Shown here: in pieces, positions 35,188 through 44,388 of the stretch
Layout of the letters: the number at the start of each line of letters is the position of its first letter
Position numbering within the stretch: position 1 is the first letter of the stretch
Assembly (NCBI GenBank): GCA_963765265.1
Contig: CAVXVN010000007.1
Coordinates: 1 to 64,000 of the forward strand
Length of the DNA: 64,000 nt
Source: Bacillus_BD sp963765265
GTDB taxonomy: Bacteria; Bacillota; Bacilli; Bacillales; Cytobacillaceae
Direction of reading: 5' to 3'
The notes under the pieces: model-generated
The model's database searches: none
Told to the model about the DNA's origin: nothing
Seen by the model: the letters and a program-made list of their open reading frames with translations, nothing else
Made by a program: the position numbers and the translations under genes

Positions 35188-35552
35188 TTCAACACCTTCT
35201 TTTTCCAAGCATATAAAAGCCCAATGACTAGCATGAGAACAAAAATAAGCATTTCAATTAACGCAAAAATTCCGAGTTTCTCATAGGCAACCGCCCAAGG
35301 ATATAAAAACACCGTTTCAACATCGAAAATAACGAACATTAATGCAAAGATATAGTATCGAATCGTAAATTGTACTCGTGAATCGTTGAAAGGTTCAATC
35401 CCACTTTCATAGGTGGTATACTTTGTTTCTTGGGGCTTATTGGGCCGCAATAGTTTCCCAATAAATAACGCCACAATCGGGAGCAATACCCCTAGGCATA
35501 GAAATATAAATACAATCATGTAATTATTCTGATATAAATTGAGTAGATCCAT
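35178..35552 (-). CDS. nuoA: NADH dehydrogenase-like complex subunit A
   Basis: 124 residues and three membrane helices, with ESGIEPFNDSRVQFTIRYYI and FVIFDVETVFLYPWA (conserved Asp and Glu of helix 2). It normally carries a Cys in the loop but here has ESGIEPF without it, as in other Bacillus members. First gene of the nuo operon, with GGAGGTATTAC before the ATG. Intact. Confidence 0.95.
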   Translation of the reverse strand: MDLLNLYQNNYMIVFIFLCLGVLLPIVALFIGKLLRPNKPQETKYTTYESGIEPFNDSRVQFTIRYYIFALMFVIFDVETVFLYPWAVAYEKLGIFALIEMLIFVLMLVIGLLYAWKKKVLKWN

Positions 35553-35950
35553 GTAATACCTCCATTATCAGAAGATTTTATATATATTTAATTTTTAGTC
35601 GATATTATTATAGCACTGTTATTTTTTTATGTCGACAGAACATTCTGTATAATCTAAACCCTCTTTGTACTTTTACTAAATTTTGTCGGAATACCGCTCA
35701 TGCTGATTCATATAAAGGAATCCCACCTTTTCGGAAAAATTAAATAAAACATTATTCATATGTATTCAAAAAGAAAGTTTTCATACCTATATGTTTGTTT
35801 TATCCCCTTGATAGGGAGAAAGAACCCTACTGATGGAAGTCTTCTTTATAGCTGAAGATAATATTCTCGATATTTGTTTTCTCCGAAAGAAGGATGCTGA
35901 AGATCCTTTAATAATCGGTAGGCTGTATTTGATGAGGTGAGGTGAAGAAT
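35553..35950. other. nuo upstream region
   Basis: About 400 AT-rich bases before nuoA, presumably containing its promoter. A small inverted repeat (TAGGG...CCCTA) lies near 35,811. No gene or riboswitch is recognised. The repeat array A starts at its right edge. Confidence 0.45.
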
Positions 35951-35954
35951 AGGA

Positions 35955-36540
35955 AGCTGATTCGGACAGGATTGGCTAGTTTCATGCGTATTGGGTCCGA
36001 ATAGATAGCTGGTTCAGACTGGTTAAGCGAATTTCATGCGTATCGTGTCCGAATAGATTGGCTGGTTCAGACTGGTTAGGCGAATTTCATGCGTGTCGGG
36101 TCCGAATAGATTGGCTGGTTCAGACTGGTTAGGCGAATTTCATGCGTGTCGGGTCCGAATAGTTGGCTGATTCAGACTGGTTAGGCGAATTTGATGCGTA
36201 TCGGGTCCGAATAGTTGGCTGATTCAGACTGGTTAGGCGAATTTCATGCGTGTCGAGTCCGAATGATTGACCGGTTCAGACTGGTTAGGCCAATTTTTGC
36301 GTGTCGGGTCCGAATAGTTGGCTGATTCAGACTGGTTAGGCGAATTTGATGCGTATCGAGTCCGAATAGATTGGCTGGTTCAGACTGGTTAGACGAATTT
36401 GATGCGTGTCGAGTCCGAATGATTGGCTGGTTCAGACTGGTTAAGCGAATTTCATACAATACGTGTCCGAATAGAAGGCTGACTCAGACTGGTTAGGCTA
36501 GTTATAATTAATACGAAACAAATTCTTTCGAAAAACAGCC
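35955..36540 (-). repeat. 53-bp hairpin-repeat array (copy A), about ten units
   Basis: The block GTCCGAATAG, then TTGGCTGGTTCAGACTGG, then TTAGGCGAATTTCATGCG, recurs every 51-53 bases from about 35,995 to 36,464 with small changes. In the minus direction each unit reads GTCTGAA, a 10-12 base loop, TTCGGAC, a 7-bp stem with one G-U pair. The right end (36,520-36,540, CTTTCGAAAAACAGCC) matches the heads of arrays B and C. It begins about 145 bases after the atpC terminator. Confidence 0.9.
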
Positions 36541-36687
36541 AAAAATAAATGAAGAGTAATGGATATTTCCCAGGAAAATAGTCCAATTTGGACGTTTATC
36601 CACAATTATCAGTGGTGTATACGTATTTTTCAAATCTCTATCCGTATTCTTACTTATTCTTCCACTTTACTTTTTTGAAAACAAAAA

Positions 36688-36726
36688 AAACACCTCTCTT
36701 CGTTAAGATAACAAAGAGAGGTGTTT
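36688..36726 (-). terminator. Terminator of the atp operon
   Basis: AAACACCTCTC and GAGAGGTGTTT pair perfectly over 11 bp, followed by TTTTTGTTTT on the minus strand, 14 bases after the atpC stop. Confidence 0.85.
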
Positions 36727-36740
36727 CAAATTATAATCAC

Positions 36741-37145
36741 TTATTTTCCTTTTGACACAGTGATTCGGTTAACTGCCCGTTGAAGCGCAAGTTCAGCACG
36801 TTTGAAATCAATGTTACCTTGTTTCTGTTCTTGAATACGTGCTTCAGCACGTTCTTTCGCTTTCAAAGCACGATTCACATCAATGTGTTCAGCTGTTTCA
36901 GCAGCTTGTGCTAAAATCGTTACTACTTCAGGACGAACTTCTAATAATCCACCGCTTACCGCTACAAGATCAGTTTTCCCACCTTTTTTTAGACGGACAA
37001 TTCCAATTTGTAACGGGGCAACCATTGGAATATGGCCAGGTAATATTCCTAGTTCACCACTTTGAGCCTTTGTACTAACCATTTCCACTTCTGACTCATA
37101 CACTGGGCCATCGGGAGTAACAACATTGACTTTTATCGTCTTCAT
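36741..37145 (-). CDS. atpC: F1 ATP synthase epsilon subunit
   Basis: 134 residues: MKTIKVNVVTPDGPVYESEV, LGILPGHIPMVAPLQIGIVR, VSGGLLEVRPEVVTILAQAAE and the C-terminal helices EAIDVNRALKAKERAEARI-type, ending RAVNRITVSKGK. The beta sandwich contacts gamma and the c-ring; the helices act as the inhibitory element. GGAGGGTAAAAA precedes the ATG. Last gene of the operon, intact. Confidence 0.95.
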   Translation of the reverse strand: MKTIKVNVVTPDGPVYESEVEMVSTKAQSGELGILPGHIPMVAPLQIGIVRLKKGGKTDLVAVSGGLLEVRPEVVTILAQAAETAEHIDVNRALKAKERAEARIQEQKQGNIDFKRAELALQRAVNRITVSKGK

Positions 37146-37167
37146 TTTTTACCCTCCTGGTCCGAAA

Positions 37168-38584
37168 TTATACTTCTACACCCATTTGTTTTGCTTTTTC
37201 TACTGACTTCTTCAATGCGACCAACAAGACGGAATGCATCTTCTGGAAGATGGTCATATTTACCTTCAAGGATTTCTTTGAATCCTTTAACTGTTTCTTT
37301 AACAGGTACATATGATCCTGTTTGACCAGTAAACTGTTCAGCCACGTGGAAGTTTTGTGATAAGAAGTTTTGAATACGACGTGCACGTGCTACAGTTAGC
37401 TTATCTTCATCAGATAATTCATCCATACCAAGCATCGCAATGATATCTTGAAGTTCTCTGTATTGTTGTAATGTTGTCTGAACTTGACGAGCAACATCAT
37501 AATGCTCTTCACCAACAATTTCAGGTGATAATGCACGAGAAGTTGAAGCAAGTGGATCCACCGCTGGGTAGATACCCATTTCAGAAAGTTTACGTTCAAG
37601 GTTTGTTGTTGCATCTAAGTGAGCGAAAGTTGTTGCTGGAGCCGGATCCGTATAGTCATCGGCTGGTACATAAATCGCTTGAATCGATGTAACAGAACCT
37701 TTATTAGTAGATGTAATACGTTCTTGTAATTTACCCATTTCAGTTGCAAGTGTTGGTTGGTAACCAACGGCAGAAGGCATACGACCAAGTAAGGCAGAAA
37801 CCTCAGAACCTGCTTGTGTGAAACGGAAGATGTTATCGATGAAGAAAAACACGTCTTGTCCTTGCTCATCACGGAAATATTCAGCCATTGTCAAACCAGT
37901 TAAGGCAACACGCATACGTGCACCAGGTGGCTCGTTCATTTGTCCGAATACCATCGCTGTTTTCTTAATAACGCCTGAATCTGTCATTTCATAGTAAAGG
38001 TCATTTCCTTCACGAGTACGCTCACCAACACCAGCGAATACGGAAATACCACCGTGCTCTTGAGCGATGTTGTTGATTAATTCTTGGATTAATACGGTTT
38101 TACCTACACCGGCACCACCGAATAGACCGATTTTACCACCTTTAATATATGGAGCAAGAAGGTCTACTACTTTAATACCTGTTTCAAGAATTTCTACTTC
38201 TGTAGATAATTCTTCAAATGTTGGTGCTTCTCGGTGAATTGGATCACGACGAACATCTGCTGGAATCTCTTCATCTTAAGTCAATTGCTTCACCTAATAC
38301 GTTAAATACACGACCAAGAGTTACATCACCAACTGGTACAGAAATTGGTGCACCTGTATCCGTTACTTCTGTTCCACGAGTAAGACCGTCAGTTGAAGAC
38401 ATTGCAATTGTACGAACAGTATCATCACCTAGATGAAGGGCTACTTCAAGTGTTAACTTGATATCAACATTATCGTGCTTGACTTTCGATTTGTCAATGC
38501 GTTATAGATCTCTGGAAGTTGACCACTTTCAAACTTAACGTCAACAACCGGACCCATAACTTGAATAACGCGTCCTTTGTTCAT
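37168..38584 (-). CDS. atpD: F1 ATP synthase beta subunit (three frameshifts)
   Basis: Starts MNKGRVIQVMGPVVDVKFES after GGAGGG, has the P-loop GGAGVGKTVLIQELINNIA, then GERTREGNDLYYEMTDSG, FFIDNIFRFTQAGSEVSALLG and YVPADDYTDPAPATTFAHLD, and ends VEKAKQMGVEV at 37,168. Three single-base changes interrupt it: a missing base near 38,505, an extra A near 38,279 and an extra A near 37,213. All flanking segments align end to end with AtpD, about 470 residues, so the gene was probably intact in the cell. It carries the catalytic nucleotide sites. Confidence 0.9.
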
Positions 38585-38597
38585 CTTTTTCCCTCCT

Positions 38598-38733
38598 ATC
38601 GTTCTAATCAAAGCGCACGTCAGTTTCGGCATAGCACGTCGAGCTCGAAAATTTCTTTAATCACGATCTTTATCGAGAAGCTGGCGCTTAGCTAGTCTAT
38701 CATTTACTATCATATTTCTAGAAAAGAGCTAGT
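38598..38733 (-). repeat. Structured intergenic repeat between atpG and atpD
   Basis: On the minus strand TAGACTAGCT occurs twice, followed by AAGCGCCAGCTTCTCGA and later CGAGCTCGACGTGC and GACGTGCGCTTT. The order TAGCT-x-AGCGCC-CTCGA-GCGCTTT resembles the Bacillaceae intergenic repeat also seen near 63.1 kb. It fills the whole gap between atpG and atpD. Confidence 0.4.
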
Positions 38734-39597
38734 CTATTCTAAGGCAGCTGCTCCGCCAACAATTTCTGTAATTTCTTGTGTAATCGCTGCTTGACGTGCA
38801 CGGTTGTAGCTCAAAGTCAATGAATTAATAATATCATTTGCATTATCTGTTGCATTCTTCATTGCTGTCATACGTGCAGCATGCTCACTTGCTTTACTGT
38901 CTAAAACTGCACCATAAATTAAGCTTTCTGCATATTGAGGTAGTAATACTTCTAAAATTTCTTCAGCAGATGGTTCAAATTCATAAGAAGTTATGTCACT
39001 TTCGCTGAAGATCCTATATCTGTTAATGGAAGAAGTTTTTTCTCTGTTACATCATTTTGAATCGCACTGACATAATGATTGTAGTAAATATAAAGTTCAT
39101 CAAATGTTCCATCAGCAAACATGCCAACTGCTTTATTCGTAAAATCCTTTATATCTGCAAAAGATGGCTGATCAGGAAGACCAATAATGTCAAGAACAAC
39201 ATTCATTCCCCTTTTAACAAAAAAGTCACGACCCACACGACCAATTGCAATAATCGCAAATTCATCATTTGATTTATGACGTTCTTTGAATTGTTTGGTG
39301 CACTTGACGCAATACATTACTGTTATAATGCACCAGCTAGACCACGGTCAGCTGTAATGACAATATAGCCAGTTTTCTTTACAGGACGGGATTTTAACAT
39401 TGGATGATCCGAACCCTTACTGCCAAGTGCAACAGAGGCTGTTACTTCTTGGATTTTTTCCATATAAGGAACAAATGCTTTTGCATTTACTTCGGCACGA
39501 CTCTTTTTCGAAGCAGAAACCATTTGCATTGCTTTTGTAATTTGACTCGTCTTTTTGTTGAGTTAATTCTATTTTTTATATCGCGTAAAGATGCCAC
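38734..39597 (-). CDS. atpG: F1 ATP synthase gamma subunit (several frameshifts)
   Basis: The pieces join as MASLRDIKNRINSTKK and ITKAMQMVSASK, then TGYIVITADRGLAGAYNSNV, FAIIAIGRVGRDFFVKRGMN, ELYIYYNHYVSAIQ, EILEVLLPQYAESLIYGAV, and ASEHAARMTAMKNATDNA ending ITEIVGGAAALE. This is a complete AtpG of about 287 residues. At least four single-base changes break it (near 39,555, 39,335, 39,290 and 38,990). The start is GTG, placed by AGGGTGGTG. It is the rotating shaft in F1. Confidence 0.85.
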
Positions 39598-39658
39598 AGG
39601 TTTTCACCACCCTTGCTCAATCTTTAAAGTGCACTGTTTATTCTAACGATTCGTCATT

Positions 39659-41170
39659 TTATTCTGAAACTGGCAAAAGTCTTTTTGAATTCGTTAATTG
39701 CAGCTTGCGAAATCCTCATCAGCAGGAAGTTCTTTCGTTGTTGCAATATGATCTAAAATGTCTTTGTGATTACGATCTAACCAAGCTATAGTATTCAGCT
39801 TCAAAACGACTAATATCTTCAACTGGAATATCATCTAAGAAACCACGTGTTAATGCATAAAGAATCGCTACTTGTTTTTCAACTTTAAGTGGTTTGTTCA
39901 AATCTTGTTTTAACACTTCAACTGTACGAGCACCACGATCTAATTTTGCTTTTGTTGCTTTATCAAGGTCAGAACCAAATTGAGCAAATGATTCAAGTTC
40001 ACGATAAGAAGCAAGGTCAAGACGAAGTGTACCAGCTACTTTTTTCATCGCTTTAATTTGTGCAGATCCACCAACACGTGATACAGATAGACCTGCGTTG
40101 ATCGCTGGACGTACACCAGAGAAGAACAAGTCAGATTGTAAGAAGATTTGTCCATCAGTAATGGAAATAACGTTTGTTGGAATATAAGCAGAAACGTCCC
40201 CTGCTTGTGTTTCAATAAATGGAAGTGCTGTAATCGAACCAGCACCTATTGCATCACTTAATTTTGCAGCACGCTCAAGTAAACGGGAGTGTAAGTAGAA
40301 TACATCCCCTGGATATGCTTCACGACCTGGAGGACGACGAAGTAATAAGGAAAGTTCACGGTATGCAGATGCTTGTTTTGATAAATCATCATATACGATT
40401 AATACGTGCTTACCGTTATACATGAATTCTTCAGCCATTGATACACCAGCATATGGAGCTAAGTATAACAATGGAGCTGGTTGTGATGCAGATGCAGTTA
40501 CAACGATTGTGTAATCTAATGCACCATGTTTACGTAATGTTTCAACTGTACCACGAACTGTTGATTCTTTTTGACCAATTGCAACATAGATACAAATCAT
40601 ATCTTGACCTTTTTGGTTTAAGATTGTATCAATTGCAACAGATGTTTTACCTGTTTGACGGTCACCGATGATTAACTCACGTTGACCACGTCCGATTGGT
40701 ACAAGAGCGTCAATCGCTTTAATACCTGTTTGTAATGGTTCATGAACGGATTTACGATCCATAACACCTGGTGCTAGACATTCAATTGGACGAGTTTTTG
40801 TTGTGTTGATTGGACCTAAACCATCAACTGGTTGTCCAAGTGGGTTAACAACACGACCAATTAGTTCTTCACCAACTGGAACTTCCATGATACGTCCTGT
40901 ACGGCGAACTTCATCACCTTCACGAATGTCTGTGTATGGTCCTAAGATAACGATACCGACGTTATTTTCTTCAAGGTTTTGAGCCATACCCATAACACCA
41001 TTTGAAAATTCAAGAAGTTCTCCAGCCATGACATTGTCGAGACCATGAGCACGAGCGATACCGTCACCGACTTGGATAACTGTACCTACATCACTCACTT
41101 GAATTTCAGATTGATAATTTTCAATTTGCTTTTTTATCAGCGCACTGATTTCTTCAGCTTTGATGCTCAT
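39659..41170 (-). CDS. atpA: F1 ATP synthase alpha subunit (C-terminal frameshifts)
   Basis: From MSIKAEEISALIKKQIENYQ the frame is open through the P-loop GDRQTGKTSVAIDT, the VIYDDLSKQASAYRELSLLL-type Walker B region and RVGGSAQIKAMKKVAGTLRL. After FEAEYYS an extra T (near 39,785) shifts it; continuing gives WLDRNHKDILDHIATTKELP, a second extra base (near 39,709), then AAINEFKKTFA and probably VSE at the end. Reconstructed length is about 502, the normal AtpA size. It provides the non-catalytic nucleotide sites. AGGGGTGAAATTC places the start. Confidence 0.92.
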
Positions 41171-41193
41171 GAATTTCACCCCTATCTACGAAC

Positions 41194-41736
41194 TTAGCTT
41201 AATAATTGATGTTCCAAACGTTCAAGCTTGCCTTTTAGGCTGCCATCAAAAATGCGATTTCCAATTCGAACTTTGATCCCGCCGAGCAAATTAGAATCGA
41301 CAATATTTTCAATACGAAGAGATTTTTTACCAACTTTTGCTGCAAATGTTGAAGAAAGTGCTTCGTACTCTGCTTCTGTTAACGCGACGAGTGGAGATAC
41401 ACTGTTGCTTCCGCAATTCCTCTTTCATCATTTGCTAATTGGATGAAATTCATCTGCCATTTGCAATGATATATCTTCACGATGACGATCAATGAGGATT
41501 AAAAGAGTATTTAGTACATATGGATTAACAGATGAAAAAGCATTTTTAATCAGCTGTTTTTTCTCATCTTTTGAATAGTTTTGATGATTTTAAAACTAGA
41601 TTTAAATCTGTATTCTGGCTTACAACTTCTTTCACTACACGAAGCTCATCTTCCAATTGATCAAGAAGGTTGTTGTTCTTTCGCAAGTTGGAAAAGAGCT
41701 AATGCATAGCGTTTTGCTACTGCTGAATCTGTTCAT
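41194..41736 (-). CDS. atpH: ATP synthase delta subunit (at least five frameshifts)
   Basis: The pieces read SAVAKRYALALFQLAKEQQ, LLDQLEDELRVVKEVVSQN, KDEKKQLIKNAFSSVNPYVL, LLILIDRHREDISLQMADEF, RGIAEATVYSPLVALTEAEY and LLGGIKVRIGNRIFDGSLKG, ending KLERLEHQLLS. Together they are a full AtpH of about 180 residues. No other gene in the window has so dense a set of single-base changes. The start ATG overlaps the atpF stop (ATGA). It ties F1 to the peripheral stalk. Confidence 0.85.
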
Positions 41737-42260
41737 CGCTCTTCTCCTACCTCTTGAATATATTCATTAATCAATTTCTCTTGATCTTGTTGCATTTAAA
41801 TTCTTTTTCAATTACTTTAGAAGCAATTAATACAGATAATGAAGCAACTTGTTCTCGTATAGCGGCAACAGCTTTTTCTTTTTGCTGTTCGATTTCAACC
41901 TTAGCACTTTCCTTTAAGCGTTCTGCTTCAGTACGTGCTGCCACAATAATTTCTTCACGTTGAATATCGCCTTGTTTTTTCGCATTTTCAATTAACACTT
42001 GCGCTTCTGTACGCGCTTCTTTTAATAGAGCTACGTTGTTCTTCTAATAGCTTTTTTGCTTCAACACGACTTTCTTCAGCTGTACTAATTTCACTTGCAA
42101 TATGATCTTCACGTTGTTTCATGATGCCCATTAATGGACCCCATGCAAATTTTTTCAGTAATGCCAACAAAATAATAAACATAACTAATTGGAACAAAAC
42201 ATCTCCACCGTTAAATCCACCATGTGCAGCAGCACCTAATACTAAACTGTTTGTTAACAC
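41733..42260 (-). CDS. atpF: ATP synthase Fo b subunit (two frameshifts)
   Basis: Starts LTNSLVLGAAAHGGFNGGDV from GTG, then one membrane helix VLFQLVMFIILLALLKKFAW (about 20-39), and a long charged helix QREDHIASEISTAEESRVEA and beyond (ENAKKQGDIQREEIIVAART, KAVAAIREQVASLSVLIASK), ending KLINEYIQEVGEER. An extra T near 42,035 and a missing A near 41,800 break it. About 175 residues. The peripheral stalk subunit. It is preceded by an unusually long 200-base gap containing a hairpin. Confidence 0.88.
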
Positions 42261-42404
42261 CCTCGGTTCACTCCCTTCAAGAGTCTTTTACTTCTATTAA
42301 AGTAACAAATCTCTTCTATAGAAATTTGTATGATCGTCAATGAAAAAGAAAAATTAATTTAATTTCACAACTTTCACTTATTCTTTCGGATAAGGACATA
42401 AAGG

Positions 42405-42438
42405 AATGGCGAAGGTTCGTTTAGATATCTTCGCCATT
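42405..42438. other. Hairpin between atpE and atpF
   Basis: AATGGCGAAG and CTTCGCCATT form a perfect 10-bp stem around a 14-base loop, about 25 bases after the atpE stop. In the operon direction no good T run follows, so it looks more like an RNA stability or processing element than a terminator. Between here and the atpF start there are another 145 AT-rich bases. Confidence 0.6.
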
Positions 42439-42460
42439 TTTAAAGTTCATTTAACCGTGA

Positions 42461-42673
42461 TTAACCATTCATAACGATGAACGCGATAACAACAGCGATG
42501 ATTGGAATCGCCTCAACTAACGCAACCCCGATGAACATTGTTGTTTGAAGCATACCACGAGCTTCTGGTTGACGAGCAATCCCTTCAACTGTACGAGATA
42601 CGATAAGACCATTACCAATACCAGCACCTAGTGCCGCTAAACCAATTGCGATTGCTGCTGCTAAAAGACCCAT
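42461..42673 (-). CDS. atpE: ATP synthase Fo c subunit
   Basis: 70 residues, two membrane helices. AIAIGLAALGAGIGNGLIVSR gives the glycine-packed first helix; the loop is SRTVEGIARQPEARG; and MFIGVALVEAIPIIAVVIAF carries the proton-binding Glu (in VALVEAIP). The Glu and the absence of the Na+-binding set point to H+ coupling, which is inferred. AAAGGAGG precedes the start. Intact. Confidence 0.95.
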   Translation of the reverse strand: MGLLAAAIAIGLAALGAGIGNGLIVSRTVEGIARQPEARGMLQTTMFIGVALVEAIPIIAVVIAFIVMNG

Positions 42674-42741
42674 TTTAAATTTCCTCCTTTAATATATGAA
42701 AAATAGATGTATTTTTTGTTCATATTGCGAACAAGATATAT

Positions 42742-43454
42742 TTAATGGTCTTGGCTCACTTTGTGTGACAGATAAACCATTGTTAACATGGTGAAAATAA
42801 ATGCCTGGATAGCACCAATAAACACTGAGAATCCTTGCCAAGCAAGAGTCGGAAGTATGGCTGCTATTGTCCCAACGATTCCTGTTGCTAAGACCTCCAG
42901 CTAAAAGTCCAAGCAGGATTTCACCAGCATAAATGTTACCGTAAAGACGCAAACCTAAAGTTAAGGTGTTAGCAAATTCCTCAATAATCTTAATTGGAAA
43001 CATAAACCAAAACGGTTTAAAAAACTCTTTTCCGTATGCTTTTACTCCCTTTAGCTTAACACCATAGTAATGGGATAACCCCATAACCATAACAGCTAAA
43101 GTTAGGGTAACGGCAGGATCAGCAGTTGGTGATTTCCACCAAAGTACTCCGTCATATGTTATTGAAAATGGCAATCCTAGCATATTGGATACAAAGATAT
43201 ACATGATAAGGGTGATTCCTAAAATATGAAATCGGCCACCATCTTTCCAATCCATGTTACTATTGATGATACCCTTAACAAAATCCATGACCCATTCCAT
43301 AAAATTTTGCATGCCGGTTGGTTTCATGGCAATTCGTCGAGTAGAAACGATTGCAATAATAAACACAATCAAGACTTGCAATTGTTATCATCAGCACATT
43401 TGCTAAATTAAAATTTAATCCTAGAAACTCGTACATAGGAGCTTCATGTTCCAT
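42742..43454 (-). CDS. atpB: ATP synthase Fo a subunit (two frameshifts)
   Basis: Starts MEHEAPMYEFLGLNFNLANV after AGAGAGGTGAAAACTG. Core motifs are KPTGMQNFMEWVMDFVKGII, LSHYYGVKLKGVKAYGKEFF, FANTLTLGLRLYGNIYAGEI with the essential Arg, and the last helices GTIAAILPTLAWQGFSVFIG and MLTMVYLSHKVSQDH. An extra G near 43,375 and an extra A near 42,893 shift the frame. About 237 residues, normal. It forms the proton half-channels next to the c-ring. Confidence 0.9.
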
Positions 43455-43479
43455 CAGTTTTCACCTCTCTTCCCCCGTA

Positions 43480-43854
43480 CTATTTACGTAAATGAAATAA
43501 TGCTAAAAAATTATCTATCATAATGACAATATAAGCTGTCATTAAGCCAATAACCACAGATATAAGATGGATATAATTTGAATACTCCATCGCAATTAGG
43601 ACAGCAAATATCGCTGTTGCCATTCTTGTCAATAATCCAAGCGAGTGGATTTTCCCACCATTCACCATCACTTCGCCAAATTGTTTCATTTTTCTATCTA
43701 AAACCCACAAATTAAAAAGGCTTAGGCTTGTACCAAGTATGAGACCTAAAAAGATACTTTGATAGGATGTAAAACCCCAACCTAATACATAAAGGGCTAA
43801 TAAATATAATATGTATTTTCTAACTCGTTTAAAAATCAATTTGTATTCTGGCAT
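43480..43854 (-). CDS. atpI: ATP synthase accessory protein AtpI
   Basis: 124 residues, four membrane helices, with YQSIFLGLILGTSLSLFNLW and a basic patch (WVLDRKMKQFGE) between helices 2 and 3, typical of Bacillus AtpI. It helps c-ring assembly or Mg2+ supply. It is the first gene of the operon and ends 25 bases before atpB. AGGAGAATAATCAGCG precedes the ATG. Intact. Confidence 0.88.
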   Translation of the reverse strand: MPEYKLIFKRVRKYILYLLALYVLGWGFTSYQSIFLGLILGTSLSLFNLWVLDRKMKQFGEVMVNGGKIHSLGLLTRMATAIFAVLIAMEYSNYIHLISVVIGLMTAYIVIMIDNFLALFHLRK

Positions 43855-44388
43855 CGCTGATTATTCTCCTATGGTAGATTTGTTGGACATGATGGTGTAA
43901 ATTCAATACCAAACCCAACGAACCCATTAAAAGAATAATGTAATCGTATTATTCTATAGATGCTAGCCAGTTAATAAATGGCAGGGCTAACTAATGATAA
44001 GGATATTTACATAATTTTAACACTGTATTAATAGTATTAAAAAAGCGTTTACACTCATATTCAAATAAGAATCATACGTAACATAGGCATTATTTTAACA
44101 CACCATCTCATTTATTATAATCAAAAATCGTCAATTTTTTCAATAGTTAAGGCAATAAAAATAACTACGATTAATAAAGAATGAATGACCATAACAGCCT
44201 AGTGAAATTCTATTTACATAGCGTTATTCAGAAGTATACAAAATGAGCCATTTATTCATTTTTGAAAACCCTATCAGAATACTTTGTTAGGATACAATAG
44301 ACGATTGTTTCTGTCAATGAGTTTATTGTGAAATATGTCTCATTGCTCTTATTTTTTTACAATTTTCGCATTTTATAAATATTTTCGT
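43855..44388. other. atp upstream region
   Basis: About 530 AT-rich bases between the protease gene and atpI. It should contain the atp promoter and the protease terminator. I see no gene, structured RNA or clear terminator in it. Confidence 0.45.

Noticed and set aside
36244..36459. 71-residue repetitive ORF
   Set aside because: It is only the translation of the 53-bp repeat units and has no ribosome site.
35955..36540. CRISPR array
   Set aside because: Units are contiguous and similar throughout, with no constant-repeat/unique-spacer pattern and no cas genes.
38279..38505. Programmed frameshifting in atpD
   Set aside because: The sites lack slippery heptamers, the shifts go in both directions, and neighbouring genes show the same random single-base changes.
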